The notes under the pieces were generated by a model, which was given only the letters and a program-made list of their open reading frames with translations, made no database searches and was not told the origin of the DNA. The translations under genes were made by a program, and so were the position numbers. DNA of 64,000 nt, taken from Limihaloglobus sulfuriphilus (lineage in GTDB: Bacteria > Planctomycetota > Phycisphaerae > Sedimentisphaerales > Sedimentisphaeraceae). The DNA lies in NCBI RefSeq assembly GCF_001999965.1, contig NZ_CP019646.1, forward strand, positions 496,001 through 560,000, written 5' to 3'. Shown here in pieces: positions 1-8,967 of the stretch. Position 1 is the first letter of the stretch; every line of letters begins with the position of its first letter.

Positions 1-906
1 AATACAGTTGTGATTTTCATGACCGATAACGGACCGTGCCCGTCCTCAATTGAAGATGACAGATACATGGCAGGTCTTCGCGGCAGGAAAGGCACTGTCT
101 ATGAGAATGGCATCAGGGTGCCGTTCTTTATTCGCCGGCCGGGGGAAAACGATGCCGGCAGAAAAGTTGAGTGGCCCTCGGCTCACATCGATGTCCTGCC
201 GACACTGCTTGAGATGTGCGGCGCAGACAAGGCCAAAAACATTGACGGCGTGAGCCTGATGCCGCTGCTGAATAACGAGAAAAAATCCCTGGGCCAGAGG
301 AATCTTTATTTCCAATGGCACCGCGGAGATGAACCAGAGCTTTACAGGGCATTTGCCGTTCGCGGCAGCCGCTATAAACTCGTGCAGGCAAACGGCGTAG
401 AGGAAGATGCGGATTTTGAGCATAAATTTGAGCTGTTTGATATTGTAAAAGACCCCGGCGAAAAACATGACATCTCCGCCGCACACCCGGAAATAGTGAA
501 ACGTATGAAAGATGAATATAGACAATGGTTTAGCGATGTTTCATCTAAAGGGTATGAGCCGCCGCTTATAATAATAGGAACAAAGCACGAAAACCCCGTT
601 ACCCTTACCCGTCAGGACTGGAGGGACACGAAAGGCTGGCAGGATGAACATATCGGCAGGTGGTATGTTGAAAACGCGGCTGACAGGAAATATCAGATTA
701 AACTCAGATTCCCAGCTTCATACGATAACACCGGCAGGGCATATCTGGTTATTAACAGCCAAAGATATTCGCTATCCGTTCCCGCGGGTTTAGACGAGAT
801 AATTTTCACAGATATTCAAATCAGCAAAGGGCCGGCAACGGTCAAAGGTTGGATTCAGGCCGGCAGTGTAACTAACGGTGTAAAATTTATCGATATATCT
901 TTCTAA
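1..906 (+). CDS. Sulfatase, C-terminal part (5' end outside window)
   Basis: The reading frame is open from the first base of the window, so only the C-terminal half of a type I (formylglycine) sulfatase is seen. The segment VVIFMTDNGP is the conserved block that supplies metal-binding Asp and Asn, followed by the usual GLRGRKGTVYENGIRVPF block. The nucleophile motif C-x-P-x-R lies upstream, outside the window. After the sulfatase fold the last ~120 residues form a beta-rich tail found in many arylsulfatase-A-like enzymes. The likely role is removal of sulfate esters from algal or other sulfated glycans, in the periplasm or outside the cell. It is followed 23 bases later by a secreted esterase-like gene on the same strand, so the two may be cotranscribed. 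The substrate cannot be told from sequence. Confidence 0.93.
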   Translation, partial: NTVVIFMTDNGPCPSSIEDDRYMAGLRGRKGTVYENGIRVPFFIRRPGENDAGRKVEWPSAHIDVLPTLLEMCGADKAKNIDGVSLMPLLNNEKKSLGQRNLYFQWHRGDEPELYRAFAVRGSRYKLVQANGVEEDADFEHKFELFDIVKDPGEKHDISAAHPEIVKRMKDEYRQWFSDVSSKGYEPPLIIIGTKHENPVTLTRQDWRDTKGWQDEHIGRWYVENAADRKYQIKLRFPASYDNTGRAYLVINSQRYSLSVPAGLDEIIFTDIQISKGPATVKGWIQAGSVTNGVKFIDISF

Positions 907-929
907 CAGCAAAGAGCAGCGATAATCAA

Positions 930-2195
930 TTGAAGTCAAAACACATGTCAAATAGCAGTTTATATGCTTTTGCGGTTTTATTTCTTGTTGGGTCGGTATG
1001 CGTGTTCGGTCAGGGGCGAGTGCCGGCATCCGGCGGCGGGCTTGAGACGGGTCTGGTCTGGGATGTTGATAATTTAAAATCTCAGCCCGTGCGAACCTGG
1101 CCTGATACTGACTGGCAGGTTGACGGCGTGAAGTCTTTATACTATTGCGGTCTTGACTACAAAGGCAGGCCGACACGGGTCTTTGCGTATCTGGGAGTGC
1201 CGAAGGGGGCTTCTGTTGAGAAACCAGTTCCCGGCGTTGTCTGCGTACATGGCGGCGGCGGTACGGCGTTCGCTGAATGGGTCAAGATATGGAACCAGCG
1301 CGGCTACGCGGCGATATCAATGGATGTTGAAGGGCAGGTTCCTGATAAACAGGATGACAGGCACAGGCGGCCCCAGCACAATTGGCACGGCCCGAGGAGG
1401 GCGGGGATATTCGATGATATTAGAGAAAATATTGAGGATCAGTGGATGTTTCACGCTGTTGCCGATGTTATCCTGGCTAATACGCTGCTTGGCAGTATGC
1501 CGGAGGTTGACGGCGAGAGAGTGGGGCTTACCGGTATATCCTGGGGAGGCGTTATATCCAGTATAGTTGTCGGCGTGGATGACAGGTTTGCTTTCGCGGC
1601 GATCGTGTACGGCTGCGGTTATCTCTTTGAGGCTCAAAATCACTATACTACAGCTTATGAGGGCATGGGGCAGCAGTTAGCCCCAAAGTGCCGAAATCTC
1701 TGGGATGGTTCGAGCTATCTGGTGAATGCCGATATGCCGATATTATGGCTCAACGGTGTCAACGACAATCACTTTCCACCGCCCATATTCAACAAGTGTT
1801 ATCTCGATACAAAGGACAGCGCAGTAATGTCCATGCAGCTTGACCTGAAGCACAGCCACCAGCACGGCTGGGCTCCGGAAGAAATTTACGCTTTCGCAGA
1901 CAGCATCGCCAAAAACGGCAAACCGCTGCCCAGAGTGATTGAGACTGGCAAAAACGGCGAAGTATGGGTGAGATTCAGCGGTGAGAATCCGCCGGTTAAA
2001 GCAGAGCTGATATATACCTGTGATGAAGAAAACAGCTGGCCGCAGAAACAATGGATTTCGAAGGAGTGCCGCATGTCAAAAAACAAGGCTTCGATTAAAC
2101 TGCCCGATGGCGTTGTTTCGTACTATTTCAACCTGACAGACCGCGATGGGCATATAGTAAGTTCAGAAATAAAATTTCAAATGGATCGTAATTGA
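930..2195 (+). CDS. Secreted alpha/beta hydrolase (acetylxylan esterase/dienelactone hydrolase-like)
   Basis: A 421-residue protein with a hydrophobic N-terminal signal segment (about residues 7-27) followed by an alpha/beta-hydrolase core. HGGGG at 107-111 is the oxyanion region and GISWGG centres on Ser204, the nucleophile in a G-x-S-x-G motif. The later GVNDNHF and SHQHGW segments supply plausible Asp and His of the triad. The family contains acetyl esterases and related hydrolases of decorated polysaccharides. The first start is TTG at 930; an ATG at 945 is an alternative, and neither has a strong ribosome-binding site. It lies downstream of a sulfatase and convergent with the fucosidase operon, which suggests glycan deacylation. 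The exact substrate is unknown. Confidence 0.85.
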   Translation: MKSKHMSNSSLYAFAVLFLVGSVCVFGQGRVPASGGGLETGLVWDVDNLKSQPVRTWPDTDWQVDGVKSLYYCGLDYKGRPTRVFAYLGVPKGASVEKPVPGVVCVHGGGGTAFAEWVKIWNQRGYAAISMDVEGQVPDKQDDRHRRPQHNWHGPRRAGIFDDIRENIEDQWMFHAVADVILANTLLGSMPEVDGERVGLTGISWGGVISSIVVGVDDRFAFAAIVYGCGYLFEAQNHYTTAYEGMGQQLAPKCRNLWDGSSYLVNADMPILWLNGVNDNHFPPPIFNKCYLDTKDSAVMSMQLDLKHSHQHGWAPEEIYAFADSIAKNGKPLPRVIETGKNGEVWVRFSGENPPVKAELIYTCDEENSWPQKQWISKECRMSKNKASIKLPDGVVSYYFNLTDRDGHIVSSEIKFQMDRN

Positions 2196-2222
2196 AAGTT
2201 CAATCCGGCCTTATTGAAAGTG

Positions 2223-3566
2223 TCACTCTCCGCAGGTGAGAATTATTACATTGCGATAGCGATTATTATTACTGTCCCATGTTATTTCAACGCATTCATC
2301 AGATTGATTAAAACGGGCACTGCCGTGCTTGAACATTTCGGCTGACACGATTTTTCGCTCAAGCGGCTCGAGCGTAAGCCTGCATTCAGGTGCGTCTTTC
2401 ACATGCAGATATATTCTGTTTCCTGATTGAGTGCTGCCGCCCCAGTCGCCGGGCTTGAAAGGGCCGGCTTTGGTATTGTACAGCGTTTCACCGTATTTTT
2501 CCAGCCGGCTGCCAATTTCTCTGAGTCTCTGGGCCTGGCGGGGTTCTATTTGCCCTGTAGGCATCGGCCCAACATTCAGCAGCAGATTTCCTCCGCCGCA
2601 TACGCAGCTTACAAGCATGTCTATGCATTGGGGCAGAGACAGCATCTCCGCATCGGGTTTCCATGACCACTGGTGGCCGGCAAGAGTTATACAGGATTCC
2701 CACGCGCGCTCGGGCTGGTATTTTCCGATTCTCTGCTCTGGTGTATCAAAATCTCCCCAGTATTTACGCGGCCCCTTGTTGTATCCGGCAAGAACCGCCA
2801 GCCTGTTGTTGACCAGGATTCCGGGTTGAAGTCTGCGTATCATGGATATAAGCTCCGGAATATGCCAGTCTTTCCCGAGATCGCTTTCCCCGAAGCTGTC
2901 GAACCATATTATATCTATCCTGCCGTAGCTGCTCAGCAGCTCACGTATCTGATTAAACATGAATTCTTCATATTCGCTGTTATCACCTCGCAGGTACGCA
3001 GGGTGATACCAGTCGCGCTGCGAGTAATAGACACCGAATTTCAATTTGTGCCGCCGGCATGACTCGGCAAGTTCTTTAACAATATCACGTTTAAACGGTG
3101 TGTTGGCTATATTGTAATCAGAATACCTGGTGTGGAAATTCGAGAACCCATCGTGATGTTTGGCGGTGAATACCATGTATTTCATGCCCGCATCTTTTGC
3201 CAGAGCAGCCCATTCGTCCGCATCGAACTTAACGGGATTAAACTGCTTGTAAAGATTGTCGTATTTCTCTTTGTCTGTTAGAGTCCTGTTCCAATCTAAT
3301 TCAGACGGCGGCTTGCCATCATGAATGTCAAAAGGCCTTTTGGCGTCTCTTGACCAGCTGAGCTCTCCTCCTGTCAGGCTTACCGGCCCCCAGTGTATGA
3401 ACATCCCGAAGGCTGCATCTGTAAACCATTGAATATCCTGTTCAGAGCAGCGCCAGGGCAATCCCAGGTCTTCGTCAGCCCAGAGAAAATCACCCGGCGA
3501 TATTACAATAACTGTACAGACCAAGAGAAAGCTGAAAAGATTACATGTCTTTATTTTCTCTCGCAT
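2223..3566 (-). CDS. Secreted alpha-L-fucosidase, glycoside hydrolase family 29
   Basis: A 447-residue protein from the ATG at 3566 (MREKIK), chosen because a 30-residue signal peptide follows directly; the longer frame to 3617 would place residues ahead of the signal. The GH29 (beta/alpha)8 barrel is clear: FGMFIHWGP near 53-61, the KHHDGF block near 136-141, and IDIIWFDSFG with the expected nucleophile Asp223. A smaller beta-sandwich C-terminus follows. It would release terminal alpha-L-fucose from oligosaccharides outside the cytoplasm. The start codon lies inside the end of the upstream symporter gene (26-bp overlap), so the two are almost surely translated from one message, linking fucose release to sugar uptake. 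Position-specific linkage is not predictable. Confidence 0.93.
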   Translation of the reverse strand: MREKIKTCNLFSFLLVCTVIVISPGDFLWADEDLGLPWRCSEQDIQWFTDAAFGMFIHWGPVSLTGGELSWSRDAKRPFDIHDGKPPSELDWNRTLTDKEKYDNLYKQFNPVKFDADEWAALAKDAGMKYMVFTAKHHDGFSNFHTRYSDYNIANTPFKRDIVKELAESCRRHKLKFGVYYSQRDWYHPAYLRGDNSEYEEFMFNQIRELLSSYGRIDIIWFDSFGESDLGKDWHIPELISMIRRLQPGILVNNRLAVLAGYNKGPRKYWGDFDTPEQRIGKYQPERAWESCITLAGHQWSWKPDAEMLSLPQCIDMLVSCVCGGGNLLLNVGPMPTGQIEPRQAQRLREIGSRLEKYGETLYNTKAGPFKPGDWGGSTQSGNRIYLHVKDAPECRLTLEPLERKIVSAEMFKHGSARFNQSDECVEITWDSNNNRYRNVIILTCGE

Positions 3567-5361
3567 TTTTGTAATCCTGATCGATTCTAATGTAGGTAAT
3601 AATGAAAGTGACGGCAAATACTGCTAATAGAAATAAGCCCAGTTTCGGGCTGCCCAGCAGGAGTTTACCGATTCCGAAAATGAGCGAACCTACGCATAAT
3701 GTAGCTATTGTCCATGAAATGAGAGTTCTTATTACAGGCTCATCAGAGTGATATTCTTCGTCAAGCTCTCTGATGACCGGTTTCCAGAGAATTCCAAATG
3801 GCCGGGCTTTAAGCAGGAAACTTTTTAGAAGTTCCATGTCAGTGGGCTTTGTAAGCAATGACACGATAACAGCTGTAGCCGATACAACGATTATCGCAAA
3901 GCTCATTCTGGCTCCGAGCAGATTCGGGTCGCTGCCGAAATCTGCCGCCTCATTAAATCGCAGAAGCATTCTCGCCGGCGTATCCAGTACATCGGTAAAG
4001 AGTATCAGCGGCGTTACAGTCCATGATACGGCCGTAGCCGCTAAGTCGCCTATTGCGTTAAGCCTCCACCAGAACCACCTGAGCATGGCAATTACGGCAA
4101 ACGATGCGCCGATCACAAAGGAGATCGAGAGCAGCTGCTGTATATCTCTTGCGAGAAATGATATAAGCCCTCCGGCTGCCGCCATCAGTAATGTGCCGCC
4201 GCGAGCGATCCATACGTAATGGTTCTTCGATGCGTTTTTAACGAGAAAACGTTTGTACACATCGTTTACCAGATATGATGAGCCCCAGTTGAACATGGTG
4301 CTGATCGTAGATACAAACGCGGCGAGCATCGCTGCGATGACCATTCCCCTCAAGCCTGCCGGCAGGAGCAGTGTTATCATGCGGGGATATGCGTTGTCGT
4401 CAGATACTCCCTCGCCCAGTGAGGGAAATATTATTACAGAGCATAATGCCACTATAATCCAGGGCCAGCAGACAAGCCCGTAGTAGCAGATTGTATGCAT
4501 GTACATCGCCAGCGTGGAATGTCTCCAGTCTTTGCAAGCCAGAAGCCTCTGTGCCTGATAGCCGCCGGATACCGCCACTACAAGCCAGAGAACGCCGAAG
4601 TATCCAACCGCGTTCCATAGTGACATCTGTGTCGGGCCGGAGCCGATACTTGGGGCGATGTTGAGGTTTCGCCCGTTCCAGTCGCTCATTTGAGATAGTT
4701 TTTCCGTCATAGCCTCAAGTCCGCCGACGTGCCTTACGGCCAGAATCGCCAGAATCAGAGTCCCGATTGTTGCTATGACAAACTGGAGAAAATCGCTGTA
4801 AACCACGCCGTAGAGTCCCGATAGAGTGCAAAGAATAAGGGCGGTTGCCACGACTCCCGCTGTTGAGTACATTCTGTATTCTTCCGGTATTCCCATGGCT
4901 TCGCGGCTTATTGTCTCCATTGCCTTCGTGACCCAGCCGATTATCAGCGGACAGAAAAACGCCGCCAGCATCGTGCCGGAATAAAACCTCAGAACCTTTG
5001 CTGCTTTGCCGGAGTATCTCACCTCGAGAAATTCAATATCTGTCATTACGCCCAGCCGCCGCCAAAGCCTGGCGAAAAGAACCACGCACAGGGCTGCACC
5101 GATGAGCGGTGCCCAAAACTGCCAGATATAGTAAACCCCGTACTGCCGCACCAGCGATGTTATCCATAGAGGTGTATCCGCGGCAAAACTTGTAGCTATC
5201 AGTGAGCCGCCTGCGATATACCACGGCAGAGAGCGGTTTGAAATAAAATATGATTCAATATCCGCGCTTCCTTTGCGGGTAAAAAACGCACCAACGCCCA
5301 GCATCGAAAGGATAAAGATTATTATAACCGACCAGTCAATAAAATTCAGTGTTTCTGTCAT
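3541..5361 (-). CDS. Sodium/solute symporter (SSS family)
   Basis: A 606-residue integral membrane protein with about a dozen or more hydrophobic helices, beginning NFIDWSVIIIFILSMLGVGAFF. The SSS signature region is visible in the ESYFISNRSLPWY and GGSLIATSFAADTPLW blocks. It would couple sodium influx to import of a sugar or other small solute across the inner membrane. Its 3' end overlaps the GH29 fucosidase start by 26 bases on the same strand, so fucose or a fucosylated product is a sensible guess for the cargo; this is context inference only. The C-terminus carries extra helices beyond the basic core, as in many planctomycete members. Confidence 0.92.
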   Translation of the reverse strand: MTETLNFIDWSVIIIFILSMLGVGAFFTRKGSADIESYFISNRSLPWYIAGGSLIATSFAADTPLWITSLVRQYGVYYIWQFWAPLIGAALCVVLFARLWRRLGVMTDIEFLEVRYSGKAAKVLRFYSGTMLAAFFCPLIIGWVTKAMETISREAMGIPEEYRMYSTAGVVATALILCTLSGLYGVVYSDFLQFVIATIGTLILAILAVRHVGGLEAMTEKLSQMSDWNGRNLNIAPSIGSGPTQMSLWNAVGYFGVLWLVVAVSGGYQAQRLLACKDWRHSTLAMYMHTICYYGLVCWPWIIVALCSVIIFPSLGEGVSDDNAYPRMITLLLPAGLRGMVIAAMLAAFVSTISTMFNWGSSYLVNDVYKRFLVKNASKNHYVWIARGGTLLMAAAGGLISFLARDIQQLLSISFVIGASFAVIAMLRWFWWRLNAIGDLAATAVSWTVTPLILFTDVLDTPARMLLRFNEAADFGSDPNLLGARMSFAIIVVSATAVIVSLLTKPTDMELLKSFLLKARPFGILWKPVIRELDEEYHSDEPVIRTLISWTIATLCVGSLIFGIGKLLLGSPKLGLFLLAVFAVTFIITYIRIDQDYKNARENKDM

Positions 5362-5414
5362 GTTGTAAACCTAATATTTGTTATTAGAACGGGCGTATCT
5401 AAAACAGCAAAAAA

Positions 5415-5447
5415 CCGGCGGGTGTCCTGCTTAACAGCACCCGCCGG
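5415..5447 (-). terminator. Rho-independent terminator after the prepilin-like gene
   Basis: A perfect 10-bp inverted repeat (CCGGCGGGTG / CACCCGCCGG) with a 13-base loop. Read on the minus strand it is followed by a run of six T, 44 bases past the stop of the prepilin-like gene. It separates that gene from the symporter-fucosidase pair. Confidence 0.85.
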
Positions 5448-5490
5448 TAAAATCTCATCATTGTATCAGGAAATCAGAAAGTTTCATTGT

Positions 5491-6312
5491 TTAGTATTCT
5501 TTGTACTTTGACATCCATGGCGCCATAGCATTCCAGAGCCTGGCGGCGTTGCTTGGGTTGCCTCCGTTTCCTTTTATGGTAAACATTCCCTCTGTGTCAA
5601 ACGATTTGTGCCATTTGAGAGTCCAGAGCTCTTTTAGTCCGACTTTGCGGCCGGAGCCGTCCATAAACGAGACCTGAACATACCCATTGTGCCTGTCAAC
5701 GCAGAAACGGTTCATGCTTTTATTGTTGTCGCTGACAACCTCGCCGTTGAATGAGGGCGGCGGGTCATCGTCGTTAGGCAGTCCGCAGTACCACCATGAA
5801 TCGGCTAATATTGGGATGTTGTCAGCATTTTTATGCCCTGTTTTTCGCCAGAAATTCTCATTTCCAACGCCTTCAGCTCCGTGCAGGCCGGTTTCTCTGC
5901 TGCAAATATACCAGTTGACACCGTAGCTGCCGTAGTCGCCCTCAAGCGCATCAGTCCAGAAGTTTTTCTGCTGCTTGAAAGGGCCCCATACGCCGAAGGG
6001 GGCGCCGGTTTTTTGCGGGTTAGAAGCCTTGGGACAGGTGCGTATCTCAGGTGAATCGTAGTACGGCCGCATCGCTGCCGGCCAGAGGGCGCTTCCGTCT
6101 TGTGCGCTTATCCATCCGTAGTGGTACATTCCGTCATTGTCATTTGTGTACATCGCAAAGATAAGAGCCCACTGTCTCATATTTGAGCCGCATACGACAG
6201 TTTTGGCCGCTTCTCTGGCTTTTGTCAGAGAGGGCATCAAAATCGCCATTAGAAGAGCTATGATCGAAATCACAACGAGCAGCTCAATCAGTGTGAAAGC
6301 TTTTCTTTTCAT
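5491..6312 (-). CDS. Type IV prepilin-like secreted protein (N-methylation site)
   Basis: A 273-residue protein starting MKRKAFTLIELLVVISIIALLMAILMPSL, a textbook class III (prepilin) signal: basic leader, cleavage before Phe6, Glu5 of the mature protein, then a hydrophobic helix. The remainder resembles the abundant planctomycete pseudopilin-like proteins, with many Trp/Gly/Asp residues and a V-D-R-H-N-G-Y...F-M-D-G-S type C-terminal block. It should be inserted in the inner membrane and processed by a prepilin peptidase. It may be displayed on the cell surface or act as a pseudopilin of a type II secretion-like system. It sits alone between two terminators within the glycan locus. Its precise function is unknown. 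Confidence 0.85.
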   Translation of the reverse strand: MKRKAFTLIELLVVISIIALLMAILMPSLTKAREAAKTVVCGSNMRQWALIFAMYTNDNDGMYHYGWISAQDGSALWPAAMRPYYDSPEIRTCPKASNPQKTGAPFGVWGPFKQQKNFWTDALEGDYGSYGVNWYICSRETGLHGAEGVGNENFWRKTGHKNADNIPILADSWWYCGLPNDDDPPPSFNGEVVSDNNKSMNRFCVDRHNGYVQVSFMDGSGRKVGLKELWTLKWHKSFDTEGMFTIKGNGGNPSNAARLWNAMAPWMSKYKEY

Positions 6313-6356
6313 GATAGTTCACTTTCTAATAACATGATACTAAATACAGTATAAGA

Positions 6357-6376
6357 GCCCGGGCACTTACCCGGGC
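6357..6376 (-). terminator. GC-rich hairpin after the 799-residue secreted protein gene
   Basis: A perfect 7-bp inverted repeat (GCCCGGG / CCCGGGC) with a 6-base loop, 11 bases past the stop codon of the upstream minus-strand gene. The following minus-strand bases are only moderately T-rich (TCTTATAC), so this is a probable rather than a canonical terminator. Confidence 0.6.
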
Positions 6377-6386
6377 CCGTTGATAT

Positions 6387-8786
6387 TTAAAATTCAGGAG
6401 CAATGTACTCATCAAGCCATGCCGAGCCTATCAGAGAAAAATCAGCAAAGTCAACCGAATCGTCTCCGGTAAGATCGGTCATCGGCACAAGGCTAAGCTC
6501 GTATGTGAGCTGGTCGTAGTAACCGGTGCCCGGGCCATAGAGCGTTATCCCGTGATATGACGGTCCACCGCTTGCAAGCGGCGAGAATGAGACTCCGCTG
6601 CCGCTCTGAGTGGTTGTGCCGTCTGTGACTTCCCAGTCAAGCGTAACGGTGTTGGCGGCCTGATCTACGTGGTAGTAGGCTGATATGGTCAGCACGGCAT
6701 CTGCGGGGAAGTCATACACATACACTGCATCCTGGGCTCCTTGTGTTGCAAAAACACCCCAGTCCGGGACTCCCTTGAGGAACTCGACCACTTGTTTTGT
6801 CGGGTCAGAAGCGTCTTTCATGACCCTGATCCAGCTTACAAATCTCTGGTTTGTGTCCATCAGGAAATCCTGCCACAAAGCCACTCCTGCCTCATCGTCG
6901 GCTTTTGCCGCGAAGACGATATCGGCGTCGTCAACCATATAGTAAGCATCGACAGAGTCGAATATTGTCGGCTGGGTGAAGTGCAGCATTCCCGCCTCAT
7001 CTGTGAAATTGTATTCAGATGTGCCGGAACTCCTGTACGTAAAGTCTCCGCTTGCTATTACGTCAGAGCTGAAATCAAAATCATATACAACTTTTGGCCC
7101 TGCCTGCATAGTCCATTCAGGAATAATTGTTTCCATGTCCGACCAGTCAACGATACAGTCGCCGTTGAAGTCGTAGTCAGACCAGTCAAGAGGGCAGTCA
7201 AGCAGAGTTGCCGTAACAACAGTTTCACTCGTTCCGTCGTTGTCCCAGTCTGCCCATTCGGCATTGATCTTAGCCAGAGGGTTGCCGCCGTAGGCTATGA
7301 GGTGTCCCGATTCAAACCAGCTTTGAACATCAGCTCTTTTGTCGTAGGCTGATATTATCAGTGTTCCCTCGTGCAGATCTATTACGCCTTTGGAAGGGTC
7401 TTCGTTAAAGTAGATCAGAAATGTTTTTAAGACTCCGTCCCTTATAATTATTGAGCCGGAGCCTCCATTGTCAGTGTTGGCGGCGTCTATTCCTACACGC
7501 AGCCAATGCGCATCGATCCTGCCGCCCTGGTCGATCAATATGCCGGCATCGCCCCATGCTCCTACCGCGAAGCTGGCAGGGTTGAGTTGGCTGAGTCTCG
7601 AGCCTTCGCCGGTAACATTGATGAAGCCGGTTCCCCCGTTGCGCAATCTGGCTACATAGGCGTTGCGATTGACCTCAAGCACACCGCCGCCTTCAACGTA
7701 GAGCCCCGCGTTTGTTACATCAAACTGGCAGATATTCAGGTCGCGGCAGTCAACGTCCATACCCGTGGTAACGAGTATTGCAGTGTCCGATACATTTACG
7801 CCGGCATCGGTTTCCTCGCAGGGAACCTTGCCGCTCTGGTTCCAGTTAGCCGGATCCGTATATTCACCACGGTCTGGGCCGATGAACCAGGCAGTGCCGG
7901 CAGGGGCGCATTCGTAGCCGGGGCCTGTTGAATTTAAGCTGGCAGTTATGACGGTTTCCATATCGCCGTCGTCATTGCCGTCCCAGTCCATCCATTCAAT
8001 ATTTACCGTTGCTTCAGGGTCTCCGCCATAAAGAATGAACTGTCCGTTCTCCATCCAGCGGTCAACATCTCCAAAGTAATAATAGGCATCAATTACTATT
8101 GTTCCCTCATGCAGGTCGATAACTGCATCAGCAGGATCATTTTCGTTCATGTAAATATGAAATGCCTCAAGTACGCCGTCCATCACAGTAATATAGCCTG
8201 ATCCGCCCTGATCCGCATTAGCTCCGTCAAGACCAACCCTGAGGTATTTTGCCTTAACAGTACCGTCATTGATAATTAGATTTCCCGTGCCCTGGTTTCC
8301 TACGACAAAGTTTGTACCCGCAGACTGGTCTATGACCGAATCTGCACCGTCAACAGTGACCGTTCCAACCGCGGCGGCGTTTAACCTTCCCAGATAAACG
8401 CTTCGGCCGATAGCCAACGTTCCTCCGCCTTCGACATACAGCCTTGAATCTGTCGCGATGTCGGTCTGGCCTACTATAAGGTCCATACAGGACATGGCCA
8501 TGCCTGCAGATACGAGCGGGCCCTTTCCGGCAGTGTTGATGCCTGCTGTAGTCTGTTCGCAGGGTACCAACCCGCCCAGGTTCCAACTTGCGCCATCGTC
8601 CCAGCCGCCTCTGTCTCCGGCGGCTACATACCACGCCGTCACCTCGCCGGCGCATTCATAACCGGTTGAGGCTTTAATTGCTGTCACGGCTGCAAACGGT
8701 GTGATGCTCAAAGCCAGCAAAGGCATTGAAGATATCAGCATCAGGGCAACCGTAATTCTTGGAATGTTCATGCTTTTTGTAACCAT
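6387..8786 (-). CDS. Large secreted repeat protein with dockerin-like segments
   Basis: A 799-residue protein with an N-terminal signal peptide (hydrophobic stretch near 11-32). Residues about 40-290 and 291-530 are two copies of one ~245-residue module, recognisable by repeated blocks such as LYVEGGG, LRVG(L/I)D, GGSG and VIDLHEGT. The module looks like a right-handed parallel-beta or pectate-lyase-like repeat domain. Two calcium-loop segments of dockerin type follow: DFNGDCIVDWSDM near 545 and DLTGDDSVDFADF near 775, flanking a ~200-residue beta-rich region that could be a laminin-G/concanavalin-like domain. No catalytic motif was recognised. Likely a surface or extracellular structural or binding protein of the glycan locus. 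Confidence 0.8.
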   Translation of the reverse strand: MVTKSMNIPRITVALMLISSMPLLALSITPFAAVTAIKASTGYECAGEVTAWYVAAGDRGGWDDGASWNLGGLVPCEQTTAGINTAGKGPLVSAGMAMSCMDLIVGQTDIATDSRLYVEGGGTLAIGRSVYLGRLNAAAVGTVTVDGADSVIDQSAGTNFVVGNQGTGNLIINDGTVKAKYLRVGLDGANADQGGSGYITVMDGVLEAFHIYMNENDPADAVIDLHEGTIVIDAYYYFGDVDRWMENGQFILYGGDPEATVNIEWMDWDGNDDGDMETVITASLNSTGPGYECAPAGTAWFIGPDRGEYTDPANWNQSGKVPCEETDAGVNVSDTAILVTTGMDVDCRDLNICQFDVTNAGLYVEGGGVLEVNRNAYVARLRNGGTGFINVTGEGSRLSQLNPASFAVGAWGDAGILIDQGGRIDAHWLRVGIDAANTDNGGSGSIIIRDGVLKTFLIYFNEDPSKGVIDLHEGTLIISAYDKRADVQSWFESGHLIAYGGNPLAKINAEWADWDNDGTSETVVTATLLDCPLDWSDYDFNGDCIVDWSDMETIIPEWTMQAGPKVVYDFDFSSDVIASGDFTYRSSGTSEYNFTDEAGMLHFTQPTIFDSVDAYYMVDDADIVFAAKADDEAGVALWQDFLMDTNQRFVSWIRVMKDASDPTKQVVEFLKGVPDWGVFATQGAQDAVYVYDFPADAVLTISAYYHVDQAANTVTLDWEVTDGTTTQSGSGVSFSPLASGGPSYHGITLYGPGTGYYDQLTYELSLVPMTDLTGDDSVDFADFSLIGSAWLDEYIAPEF

Positions 8787-8967
8787 AGTTTACTCCACTC
8801 TAAATGTTAATAACTACTACCAAAATAGCGATATACGCATTTTCGTTTTCTATTAAAGTCTTAAAGAGTCATTCATAATAGTTATACACATTATAAATGA
8901 TTAAAAGTTAAATCAAATGCTATATTGCGTTATTATTTTATCATTTTACGACAGCTCTAAATGCGAC

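Noticed and set aside
46-525. Long antisense frames opposite the sulfatase
   Set aside because: Pure shadow of the sulfatase coding frame; no ribosome-binding site or recognisable domain.
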